From Blastococcus sp. CT_GayMR20 (lineage in GTDB: Bacteria; Actinomycetota; Actinomycetes; Mycobacteriales; Geodermatophilaceae): a DNA stretch of 48,329 nt. Location: the NCBI RefSeq assembly GCF_004570345.1, contig NZ_SPQM01000019.1, positions 1 to 48,329 on the forward strand, read 5' to 3'. The notes below the pieces were generated by a model. It ran no database searches, was not told the DNA's origin, and worked only from the letters and a program-made list of their open reading frames with translations. A program made the position numbers and the translations under genes. Below, piece by piece: positions 1-7,033 of this stretch. The stretch's first letter is position 1, and each line of letters starts with the position of its first letter.

Positions 1-470
1 CCGCCGTCATGGGAGCGGTCGGACTGGTGGCCCGGGTGGCGTGGGGCCGCCTGTTCGAACGGGTGCGCCGGCCGGAGCTGCTCCTCGCCTTCCTGCCGGT
101 CGTGGCGACGGGCGCCGTGGGCGTTCTGGCCACGGCGGGCGTCGGCCAGGCTCCCGAGCTCGTCTGGGTCGCCGTCGTCCTGCACGGCGCCAGCGCCGTG
201 GCGGCCAACGCCGTGCTCATGCTGGCGGTGGTCGCCACGTCGGACCCGGGCGTCCTGGGTGCGGCGACAGGGCTCGTCGCCACCGGCCAGTTCGCCGGGT
301 TCGCCCTGGGCCCGATCGCGTTCGGCGCCATGGTCGACGGTTTCGGCGCCTACGGCCCCGGGTGGCTCGCGGTCGGCGCGCTGTACCTCCTGGCGGCAGT
401 CGTCATGGTGGTGGCGGCGTGGCGGGTCCGTCGTCGGCGAGCGGGCGGCGCCTCGACCCTTGACTTATGA
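1..470 (+). CDS. MFS transporter, C-terminal part (cut by window edge)
   Basis: The frame is open from the left edge, so the ATG at 9 is probably internal and the N-terminal half lies outside the window. The visible 150 or so residues are hydrophobic and form about four membrane helices with Gly/Ala-rich packing (ATGLVATGQFAGFALGPIAF, then a last helix rich in Val and Ala) and end in a basic tail (WRVRRRRAGG). This matches the last helices of a major facilitator carrier. The substrate cannot be told. Its stop codon overlaps the -35 region of the next operon's promoter, so the two units are packed with no spare DNA. Confidence 0.75.
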   Translation, partial: AVMGAVGLVARVAWGRLFERVRRPELLLAFLPVVATGAVGVLATAGVGQAPELVWVAVVLHGASAVAANAVLMLAVVATSDPGVLGAATGLVATGQFAGFALGPIAFGAMVDGFGAYGPGWLAVGALYLLAAVVMVVAAWRVRRRRAGGASTLDL

Positions 471-488
471 CCGTTCAGTTACCTAGCT
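460..488 (+). promoter_or_regulatory. Promoter with TetR-type operator in the spacer
   Basis: TTGACT at 460-465, a 17-bp spacer and CTAGCT at 483-488. The spacer holds TATGACCGTTCAGTTA, a member of the repeated element (about TGAACGNTCANT) found in front of most operons here. It lies 34 bp before the alpha/beta hydrolase start. Binding would block RNA polymerase. Confidence 0.6.
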
Positions 489-521
489 TGGCCATCTGGC
501 CGCCGTGGGGACGGAGAAGTC

Positions 522-1496
522 ATGCGAGAACCTGACCGGGGCGGGCGCGTGGCACCGGCGCCCGTGCAGGCGGAGGTCGCGTTCTACTGCGACGGTCTGC
601 GGCTCGCGGCGACGGTGCATCGCCCAGCCGGGCCGCGGCCGGCGAGCGGGTGGCCCGCAGTGGTGGTCTGCAACGGTTTCGGGGCGAGCCGTGAACTGGT
701 CGTGCCCGAGATCGCGGACCGGATCGCCGACGCGGGCATGCTCGCACTGCGCTTCGACTATCGAGGCTTCGGGGAGAGCGAGGGGCGCCCCCACCACCTG
801 ATCCCTCAGGAGCAGGTGGCGGACGCGCGGGCTGCCGTCACGTACCTGGAGTCGCGGGACGACGTCGACCCCGGGGCGATCGGGCTGTACGGAACCAGCT
901 TCGGAGGCGGTCACGTCATCGCCCTCGCCGGCACCGATCCACGGGTGCGTGCGGTCGTGTCGGTCGTGCCGGTCGGCGACGGGAGCCGCTGGATGCGCAG
1001 CCTGCGCCGCAACTGGGAGTGGAACGCCTTCCGCCGGCGCCTCCGCGAGGACCGCATGCGCCGCATACGCACCGGGGAGTCGGAGTGGGTGGACTCCGAC
1101 GACATCATGATCCCGGACCCGCACGCCGACGCCTGGCACCAGGAGGTCATCGCGCAGTTCCCCGAGCGCAAGTACTCCCTGCCACTGGAGACCGCCGACC
1201 GGCTCCTGGAGTACTCCCCGCAGGCCGTCGTGGCGCACATCGCCCCCCGCCCCCTGCTCCTGATCCACGTCCTCGACGACGACCTGGTCCCCACCGACGA
1301 GAGCGAGCAGCTGTACGCGGCCGCGGGGGAGCCCAAGCGCCTGGTCCTGCTGCCGGGAACCCACCACCACGACATCTACGCCGGGGAGCCGTTCGAGGCG
1401 GTGATGTCGGAGGCGGTTCCCTGGCTGGCCGGCGCGCTCGGGAGCCGGAGCCACGGCACCGCCGCGGGCGCGGACATCCGCGTGGACGGTGGCTGA
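522..1496 (+). CDS. Alpha/beta hydrolase (dienelactone hydrolase-like)
   Basis: A 324-residue soluble hydrolase. The nucleophile elbow GTSFGG puts the catalytic Ser at about residue 126; the acid is probably in DDDLVP and the His in the GTHHHDIY stretch near the C-terminus. NGFG (about 51-54) and FDYRGFGES (about 78-86) are typical of the fold's oxyanion and strand regions. The start at ATG 522 follows GGAGAAG at good spacing. The next gene starts 8 bases before this stop codon, so the two are translationally coupled. It probably hydrolyses an ester, lactone or amide in the local catabolic pathway. The family is too broad to name a substrate. Confidence 0.8.
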   Translation: MREPDRGGRVAPAPVQAEVAFYCDGLRLAATVHRPAGPRPASGWPAVVVCNGFGASRELVVPEIADRIADAGMLALRFDYRGFGESEGRPHHLIPQEQVADARAAVTYLESRDDVDPGAIGLYGTSFGGGHVIALAGTDPRVRAVVSVVPVGDGSRWMRSLRRNWEWNAFRRRLREDRMRRIRTGESEWVDSDDIMIPDPHADAWHQEVIAQFPERKYSLPLETADRLLEYSPQAVVAHIAPRPLLLIHVLDDDLVPTDESEQLYAAAGEPKRLVLLPGTHHHDIYAGEPFEAVMSEAVPWLAGALGSRSHGTAAGADIRVDGG

Positions 1497-2409
1497 GCTC
1501 GAGGTCGGCGTCCTGCTGCCGCACTTCGGGGACGACGCGAGCGTCGCCAGGATCCTCGGCCACACCCCCGTCCTCGAGCGGCTCGGATACCGGTCGGCAT
1601 GGGTGCGGGACAACCTCGCGTACGCCCCGCACGCGTTCGAGCCTCCCGGTCGCCGGTTCGTCGACCCCTTCGTGACCCTCTCGGCGGTGGCGGCCGTGAC
1701 GGCGTCCCTCGGCGTGGGCACGGCGGTGACCATCCCGTTCCGTCCTCCGGCGGTCACCGCGGCACTGGTCGGGTCGCTGTGCTGGCTGGCGCCCGGCCGG
1801 GTCCAGATCGGCATGGGGTTCGGCAGCCCCCGGCCGGCCTTCGCGGCGGTCGGGATCGACTTCCCGGACCGGTACGCGCTGTGCGACCGGACCCTGGCGC
1901 TGTTGCGCGACAGCGGCGGGCCGGACGCCGAGGCCGCGGGCCCGCCGATCGACCCGGCGCCGCCTCGGGATCTGCCGCTGTGGTTCGGCGGCGCGTCCGA
2001 CCGTTCGCTGCGCAGCGCCGTCCGGTGGTGCGACGGGCTGCTGCTCGCCCGCGCCGACCTGACCACCATCACCTCCACGCGCGACAGGGCCGCGGCCATG
2101 TCCGGCGACCGTCGGCCGCCGCGCATGGGGACGGTCGCGCTCGTCCTTCCGGGGCGGTCGTACGAGGACGCGCTGCGGGACGTGGACGAGTCGCAACTGC
2201 TCGCCGAGCTGTCCCGCGTCAACAGACGCGACTACACCGCGGTGCGGGAGGCGCAGGGCGCCGTCCTCGCGGGCTCGCCGGACGACATCGCCGCCGGCCT
2301 GGATGCGCTGGCGGGGGTCGGTGTGGAGCTGGTCGTCGTCGATCTCCGGATGACGATGGGCCGCTTCGAGGAGTGGACCGCGGTCCTGGGCGAGCGCCTG
2401 CTCGCGTGA
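1489..2409 (+). CDS. LLM-class flavin-dependent oxidoreductase
   Basis: A 306-residue luciferase-like (bacterial luciferase/F420-reductase fold) protein. It shows VGVLLPHFGDD at the first strand, the VTLSAVAAVTASLGVGTAVT segment of the family, GRVQIGMGFGSPRPAF, and PLWFGGASDRSLRSAVRWCDG, the usual glycine-rich flavin-pocket region before the C-terminal helices. Such enzymes use FMNH2 or F420 to oxidise or reduce organic substrates, often with ring or C-N cleavage. The GTG start at 1489 overlaps the hydrolase stop by 8 bases. The two genes form one operon. Whether it is a monooxygenase or an F420 dehydrogenase cannot be decided here. Confidence 0.8.
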   Translation: MAELEVGVLLPHFGDDASVARILGHTPVLERLGYRSAWVRDNLAYAPHAFEPPGRRFVDPFVTLSAVAAVTASLGVGTAVTIPFRPPAVTAALVGSLCWLAPGRVQIGMGFGSPRPAFAAVGIDFPDRYALCDRTLALLRDSGGPDAEAAGPPIDPAPPRDLPLWFGGASDRSLRSAVRWCDGLLLARADLTTITSTRDRAAAMSGDRRPPRMGTVALVLPGRSYEDALRDVDESQLLAELSRVNRRDYTAVREAQGAVLAGSPDDIAAGLDALAGVGVELVVVDLRMTMGRFEEWTAVLGERLLA

Positions 2410-2473
2410 GCGGAGGCCGACGGACCGGCACCGGCGTTATGTGATCGAGACCACAAACAAGTCCGCCAACCCG

Positions 2474-2502
2474 TTGACTACTAATCGTTCAGTCACCTAC
2501 GT
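2474..2502 (+). promoter_or_regulatory. Promoter with TetR-type operator, ABC transporter operon
   Basis: TTGACT at 2474-2479, a 17-bp spacer containing CTAATCGTTCAGTCAC (2481-2496), then a weak -10 (CTACGT, or TACGTT one base further). It has the same layout as the sites at 460 and 14349 and lies about 45 bp before the binding-protein start. Confidence 0.6.
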
Positions 2503-2546
2503 TCGGCCAACCAACCGCCGGACGCACGTCTGATGGAGGCCGCCAC

Positions 2547-3605
2547 GTGAGGACCCAGGGCATGTCACACACAGCACCAGGCCGAGGACGTCGCCGCTCG
2601 GGCCGAGCCGCACTGACGGCCGCACTCCTCGTGTTCCCCCTCCTGGCCGCGTGCGGAGGCGGCTCCGAGGAGCCCGAGGCCTCCGGTGGGGGCGGCGGCG
2701 GGGGGGACGAGCCGCTGAGCATCACCGTGGTCAACGGCATCACCTCGTTCGAGTTCATGGCCGCCGACATGGCCGAGAAGATCGGGGTCTGGGAGGACCT
2801 GAACCTCGACGTCGAGTACATCCGCGGCAGCGGCGGCGGCGGTCAGGTGACCACCACCATGACGGCGGGCCAGGCCGACCTCGGTCTCCACGGCGGCGGC
2901 GCGGCCGCGATCAGCATGGCCGAGGGCATGCCGGCGAAGATCGTCGCCGTCACCGCCCCGTCCTTCTCCGGCATGGTGTGCGTGGTCCACGAGGAGTCCG
3001 ACATCCAGTCCTTCGCGGACCTGGAGGGCAAGACGATGGGCATCTCCAGCGCCGGCTCGCTGACCGACCTGGTGTCCCGCATGATCGCCAAGAACAACGG
3101 GTGGGAGCTGGGCACCGACTTCCACCAGGCGACGATCGGCGACCTGAGCCAGCTCACCGCGGCACTGCAGGAGCGTGTCGTCGACATCATCTGCTGGTCC
3201 GCGGAGCCGGCGTTGACGCTGGTCGAGAGGGGACAGGGCCGCATCCTCGGAGACGCCGGGGAGATCGTCGGCCCCAACATCTTCGAGGCGATCGAGGCGA
3301 CCGACGAGGCGATCGAGTCGAAGCCAGAGGCGATCGAGCGCTACCTGCAGGGCTACTTCACGGCCGTGCAGTACATGAAGGACAACCCGGACGAGAGCAT
3401 CGAGTTCCTCGCCGAGTACGCCAGCGTCTCCGAGGACGTGGCCCGGCAGGTCTACGAGATGGAGATGGACAACCAGTCCCTCGACGGCACCGCGACCGAC
3501 GAGATGCTGGAGGGCCTGGTCGCCACCGCCTCAGACCTCTCGGGCAAGAGCCTCGAGGTGGAGCAGGTCTGGGACGACCAGTTCGTCCCGGTCGAGCTGC
3601 CCTGA
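2547..3605 (+). CDS. ABC transporter substrate-binding lipoprotein (NMT1/SsuA-like)
   Basis: A 352-residue exported binding protein. A basic N-terminus and hydrophobic stretch end in the lipobox LLAAC (Cys at about 36), followed by a Gly/Ser/Glu linker, so it is probably a membrane-anchored lipoprotein. The mature part follows the NMT1/THI5-like pattern: early ITVVNG, YIRGSGGGGQVTTTMTAGQA, then DLEGKTMGISSAGS and a helical C-terminus. This family binds sulfonates, nitrate, pyrimidines, riboflavin or aromatic acids. The GTG start at 2547 follows GATGGAGG with 7-base spacing. Two permeases and an ATPase follow it, making a full importer in the same operon as the molybdenum hydroxylase. Confidence 0.85.
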   Translation: MRTQGMSHTAPGRGRRRSGRAALTAALLVFPLLAACGGGSEEPEASGGGGGGGDEPLSITVVNGITSFEFMAADMAEKIGVWEDLNLDVEYIRGSGGGGQVTTTMTAGQADLGLHGGGAAAISMAEGMPAKIVAVTAPSFSGMVCVVHEESDIQSFADLEGKTMGISSAGSLTDLVSRMIAKNNGWELGTDFHQATIGDLSQLTAALQERVVDIICWSAEPALTLVERGQGRILGDAGEIVGPNIFEAIEATDEAIESKPEAIERYLQGYFTAVQYMKDNPDESIEFLAEYASVSEDVARQVYEMEMDNQSLDGTATDEMLEGLVATASDLSGKSLEVEQVWDDQFVPVELP

Positions 3606-3699
3606 CCCAGGCGCCGGACGGCGCCGGGGCATCCGGCGCCGTCCGGCGGACCGCCTCCCCGGAGCGCGGCCATCCAACTTCGAACCAGGGGGGACCCGC

Positions 3700-4545
3700 A
3701 TGGTCCAGACGGTCGACCGATCCGCAGCGGGGCCACAGTCGCCCCCGGTCGCCGCCCCCCGGCGGCGGTACTGGCCGTTGCCGGTCCCCGTGGCCCGGCT
3801 GCTGCTGATCCTCGCGTGGCTGGTCCTCTGGGAGATCACCGTCCGGCTCGAGCTGCTCAACCCCATCCTGGTCGCGACCCCGAGCGCCACCGCGGTCGAG
3901 ATGGTCGCCATCCTGGGCGATGAGGAGGTCCGGGCCGCCTTCGGCCGGACCCTGTCCGAGTACGTGGTGGGTTTCACCATCGGAGCTGTCGCCGGCATCG
4001 CACTCGGTGTGGTCCTCGGGCTGTCCCGCCCCGCCTTCCGGGTGCTGAACGCGCCGCTGATGATCGTGTACGGCACGCCGAAGAGCATCTTCCTCCCGCT
4101 GTTCGTGGTGTTCCTCGGGCTCGGGTTCGAGTCGCCGACCGCCTTCGCCGCCATGGAGACCGTCTTCCCCCTGGTCATCGCGGTCGTCGCGGGGATGCAC
4201 TCCCTGGACGCACGGCTGATGACGGCGGCGGACGCGATGGGGGCGAGCCGGCTCGACAAGGTGCGCTTCCTGATCATCCCGTCGGCCCTGCCGTCGATCA
4301 TCTCCGGCATGTGGCTCGGGCTGAAGCAGGCGCTGCTGGCCGTCCTGCTCGCCGAGCTGCTGATCTCCGGCGGTGACAACGTCGGCTTCTACATCGCCCA
4401 CTACGCGGCCGTGTTCGAGCCCGAGAAGGTGTACGCGCTCATCGGATGGCTCTCGGTCTTCGCCATCACCCTGGGCGTCATCTGGCGACGAGTCGACGCC
4501 TACGCCGGTCGTTGGCGCACGGCAGGACGAGGAGCAAGCCTGTGA
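3700..4545 (+). CDS. ABC transporter permease (SsuC/TauC family)
   Basis: A 281-residue inner-membrane permease with about six helices. The EAA-type loop that contacts the ATPase is visible as LMTAADAMGASRLDKVRFL..PSALPSIISG in the last third. A cytoplasmic N-tail of about 25 residues ends in the basic, Pro-rich segment APRRRYWPLPVP. The start at ATG 3700 follows AGGGGGGA. The stop overlaps the ATPase start by four bases (GTGA). It works with the second permease at 5404, which suggests a heterodimeric channel, as in riboflavin or thiamin-precursor (RibXY/ThiX-like) importers rather than the usual homodimeric SsuC type. Confidence 0.85.
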   Translation: MVQTVDRSAAGPQSPPVAAPRRRYWPLPVPVARLLLILAWLVLWEITVRLELLNPILVATPSATAVEMVAILGDEEVRAAFGRTLSEYVVGFTIGAVAGIALGVVLGLSRPAFRVLNAPLMIVYGTPKSIFLPLFVVFLGLGFESPTAFAAMETVFPLVIAVVAGMHSLDARLMTAADAMGASRLDKVRFLIIPSALPSIISGMWLGLKQALLAVLLAELLISGGDNVGFYIAHYAAVFEPEKVYALIGWLSVFAITLGVIWRRVDAYAGRWRTAGRGASL

Positions 4546-5423
4546 TCCAGTCGACCAATATCGAACGGAGCGATGTGCCAACACAGACGGGGGACGGCGA
4601 TCCCCGGCCGGTCATCCTCCGCGCGGAGAACGTCTCGGTGTCCTACCAGTCGGCATCGGGCTCCCGGGTCGATGCGGTCCGAGAGGTGTCGCTGGACATC
4701 CGCGAGGGCGAGTTCGTGAGCATCATCGGGCCGAGCGGGTGCGGGAAGTCCACCCTGCTCCGTGCCTTCGGCGGACTCACCCGCACCAGCGGTGGATCCG
4801 TGCTGCTCCAGGGCGACCCGGTGACCCGACCGAAGCCGGACAAGATCGGCTTCGTCTTCCAGGACTACACGCTCTTCCCCTGGCGCTCGGTCCTGGCCAA
4901 CACCGTCATGGGCCTGCAGTTCCGCGGGGTCGACCGGCGTGAGCGCGAAGCCACGGCACGCCGGTACCTGGAGCTGGTCGGCCTCGACTGGTGCGCCGAC
5001 AGCTTTCCCGCCGAACTGTCCGGTGGCATGCAGCAACGTGTTGCGATCGCACGGGCGCTGACCACCGACCCCGCGGTGCTGCTCATGGACGAACCCTTCG
5101 GCGCGCTCGACGAGCAGACCCGCACGCTGCTCGGCGGGGAGCTCGCCGGCATCGTCGAGAAGACCGGGAAGACGGTCCTGCTGGTCACCCACAGCCTGGC
5201 CGAGGCGGTGTTCCTGTCCGACCGGATCCTGGTGATGAGCGCCCGGCCCGGGTGCATCAAGGAGATCGTCCAGGTGCCGGCGGAACGGCCGAGGACCGAG
5301 GAGTTCCTCACCTCCGCCCTGTTCGACGAGATCCGCGCCAAGGTCTTCGCCTCGCTCATCGAGGAGGTCCACCGCCAGGCCCAGGCGAACGAGGAGTCAC
5401 GGCGTGCCGCGCAACGGGGATAG
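4542..5423 (+). CDS. ABC transporter ATP-binding protein
   Basis: A 293-residue nucleotide-binding subunit. Walker A is GPSGCGKST, the Q-loop is [11 protein letters not shown], the signature is [15 protein letters not shown], Walker B is [12 protein letters not shown] and the H-loop is LVTHSLAEA. All are intact, so the subunit should be active. I chose GTG 4542, which overlaps the permease stop as GTGA and follows GACGAGGAG; an upstream in-frame start inside the permease is less likely. The N-terminal stretch of about 25 residues before the first strand is longer than in SsuB. The 20-base overlap with the next permease completes a tightly coupled operon. Confidence 0.9.
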   Translation: MIQSTNIERSDVPTQTGDGDPRPVILRAENVSVSYQSASGSRVDAVREVSLDIREGEFVSIIGPSGCGKSTLLRAFGGLTRTSGGSVLLQGDPVTRPKPDKIGFVFQDYTLFPWRSVLANTVMGLQFRGVDRREREATARRYLELVGLDWCADSFPAELSGGMQQRVAIARALTTDPAVLLMDEPFGALDEQTRTLLGGELAGIVEKTGKTVLLVTHSLAEAVFLSDRILVMSARPGCIKEIVQVPAERPRTEEFLTSALFDEIRAKVFASLIEEVHRQAQANEESRRAAQRG

Positions 5424-6252
5424 GCGCAGGGAGCTCCTCCTGGTCGTCAGCGGCCGGCTGGTCCTGGTGGGCGCGCTCATCTGGGGCTGGGACTGGCTGG
5501 TGCGCAGCGGCCGGGTGTCGCCGCTGCTGCTCCCGCCTCCGGACGCGGTGCTCAGGCGGCTGTGGGAGCTGCTCCAGGGCGCCGAGCTGTGGGAGAACCT
5601 CGCCATCACGGTCTTCGACGTCCTCGCGGCATTCGTCGTGTCCCTCGTCACCGGCCTCGCCGTCGGGGTGACCGTGGGCGCGAGCCGGTACTGGTCCCAG
5701 GTGGTCGAGCCGCTGATCGTCGCCGCGTACACGGTCCCGATCATCGTGATCTACCCCGTGATCACCATGCTCTTCGGGATCGACGACCTCTCCAAGATCG
5801 TGTTCGCCGGGCTGTACGGGTTCTTCCCGATCGCGGCCAACACCATCCGGGGGCTCATGGTCGTCCAGCCCGGTTTCCTGGACGCCGCCCGCGCCCTGGG
5901 CGCCCGACCGAACCAGCTGAAGTGGTCCATCATGGTGCCCGCAGCCCGTCCCCTGATCCTCTCCGGCATCCGGATCGGCCTGTCGCTGAACCTCATCGGC
6001 GTGGTGGCCGGCCAGATGCTCGCCTCACGGGACGGCATCGGTTTCCTGATCTCGACGAACGCGCAGTTGCTCAGGTCCCAGGACCTCTACGCCTACATCG
6101 CGCTGACGTTCGTCCTGGCCGGGCTGGTCAACTACGTCCTCACCCGCAACGAGCAGGCCATCCCCCGCGAACGCAGGAGCTTCCGGACGCGGAACGGCCG
6201 TCGCGGCTCCCCGCTGGCCGGCCCGACGGGGGTGGGTCAGCCCGTCCGGTAG
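5404..6252 (+). CDS. ABC transporter permease, second subunit
   Basis: A 282-residue permease with about six membrane helices and the EAA-like loop LDAARALGARPNQLKWSIMVPAA. It differs clearly from the first permease, so the pore is probably a heterodimer. The GTG start at 5404 lies 20 bases inside the ATPase gene and follows GAGGAG at 7-base spacing. The C-terminal 30 residues are basic and look unstructured. The next 220 bases carry no complete gene, only a coding-like remnant, before the molybdenum hydroxylase. Confidence 0.85.
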   Translation: MPRNGDRRRELLLVVSGRLVLVGALIWGWDWLVRSGRVSPLLLPPPDAVLRRLWELLQGAELWENLAITVFDVLAAFVVSLVTGLAVGVTVGASRYWSQVVEPLIVAAYTVPIIVIYPVITMLFGIDDLSKIVFAGLYGFFPIAANTIRGLMVVQPGFLDAARALGARPNQLKWSIMVPAARPLILSGIRIGLSLNLIGVVAGQMLASRDGIGFLISTNAQLLRSQDLYAYIALTFVLAGLVNYVLTRNEQAIPRERRSFRTRNGRRGSPLAGPTGVGQPVR

Positions 6253-6309
6253 CCGCTCCGTCCGGCGCAGAAAGGTCGTGGGTTTCCTCGCGCATCTGCC
6301 CCGGGGCAA

Positions 6310-6459
6310 CTGATCCGTTACACCCCGAGCGAAAGGTGCATCCCGTGGCGGTCCTACCTCACCTACGAGGACGCCTCCGTCCACGGATACCGGGCCGGCT
6401 GGGTCCGCGCACGGCGCCCGGCCGGGCTCCGGGCGCCGCGCCTGGTGACGTTCGGCTGA
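6310..6459 (+). pseudogene. Coding-like remnant, C-terminal end of an unknown gene
   Basis: One frame from about 6310 to the TGA at 6457-6459 has GC in almost every third position from 6340 onward, as real genes here do, and reads like protein (WRSYLTYEDASVHGYRAGWV). It has no in-frame ATG, GTG or TTG, and the coding signal fades upstream of 6310. I read it as the 3' end of a gene whose start was deleted. I do not recognise the family. It sits between the transporter and the hydroxylase genes. Confidence 0.35.
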
Positions 6460-6472
6460 GCGGAGGGAACCC

Positions 6473-7033
6473 GTGGACGTGAGCGAGGACGAACGGAGCG
6501 CCGGCTCCGCGGCTGATCCGGTGTGCACGGCGCAGCTGTCGACCGTGGCCAATGGGCAGCCGGTGACGGCGGACATCGCCTGCCACACGCTGCTGATCGA
6601 CTTCCTCCGGGAGGAGGTCGGGGTGCGCAGTGCGCGCCGGTCCTGCGACGTCCAGCTGTGCGGGTCGTGCTCCGTACTCGTCGACGGCCTCCCCGTGAGC
6701 TCGTGCTGCTACCTCGCCGTGGACGTCGACAAGAAGTCCGTCCTGACGGCCGAGGGACTGCGCGGTCTGGAGGATGCGGACCCGATCTACACCGCGCTCG
6801 AGAACGCGTTCGTCGAGCACGCCGCGGTGCAGTGCGGGTACTGCACACCCGGGTTCATGGTCACCCTGTGGTTCCTGATCGAGGGGGGCCATCTCACCCC
6901 CGGCACGACCCATGAAGAGCTGCGCACCCTGCTCAAGGGCAATCTCTGCCGCTGCACCGGATACGAACCCATCCTGGCGGCCGCATCCGCGGCCGTGGGA
7001 GCACTCGCGGGCGCACGGGGCGACGGCGCGTGA
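6473..7033 (+). CDS. Molybdenum hydroxylase 2Fe-2S subunit (CoxS/XdhC-type)
   Basis: A 186-residue iron-sulfur subunit of a xanthine-oxidase-family hydroxylase. The plant-type ferredoxin cluster ligands are Cys58, Cys63, Cys66 and Cys78; the second cluster uses Cys121, Cys124 (CGYCTPGF), Cys159 and Cys161 (GNLCRCTGY). It passes electrons from the Mo centre to the FAD subunit. The GTG start at 6473 follows GGAGGGA. The Mo subunit starts inside its stop codon (GTGA), then the FAD subunit, so the order is S-L-M. The N-terminus is about 15 residues longer than usual and acidic. The family normally hydroxylates N-heterocycles, purines, aldehydes or CO. Confidence 0.92.
   Translation: MDVSEDERSAGSAADPVCTAQLSTVANGQPVTADIACHTLLIDFLREEVGVRSARRSCDVQLCGSCSVLVDGLPVSSCCYLAVDVDKKSVLTAEGLRGLEDADPIYTALENAFVEHAAVQCGYCTPGFMVTLWFLIEGGHLTPGTTHEELRTLLKGNLCRCTGYEPILAAASAAVGALAGARGDGA

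Noticed and set aside
483..2222. A 579-residue frame on the minus strand
   Set aside because: It is the mirror of the hydrolase and LLM genes; its composition (Arg/Ser/Pro-rich) and lack of domains show it is a shadow of GC-rich codons.
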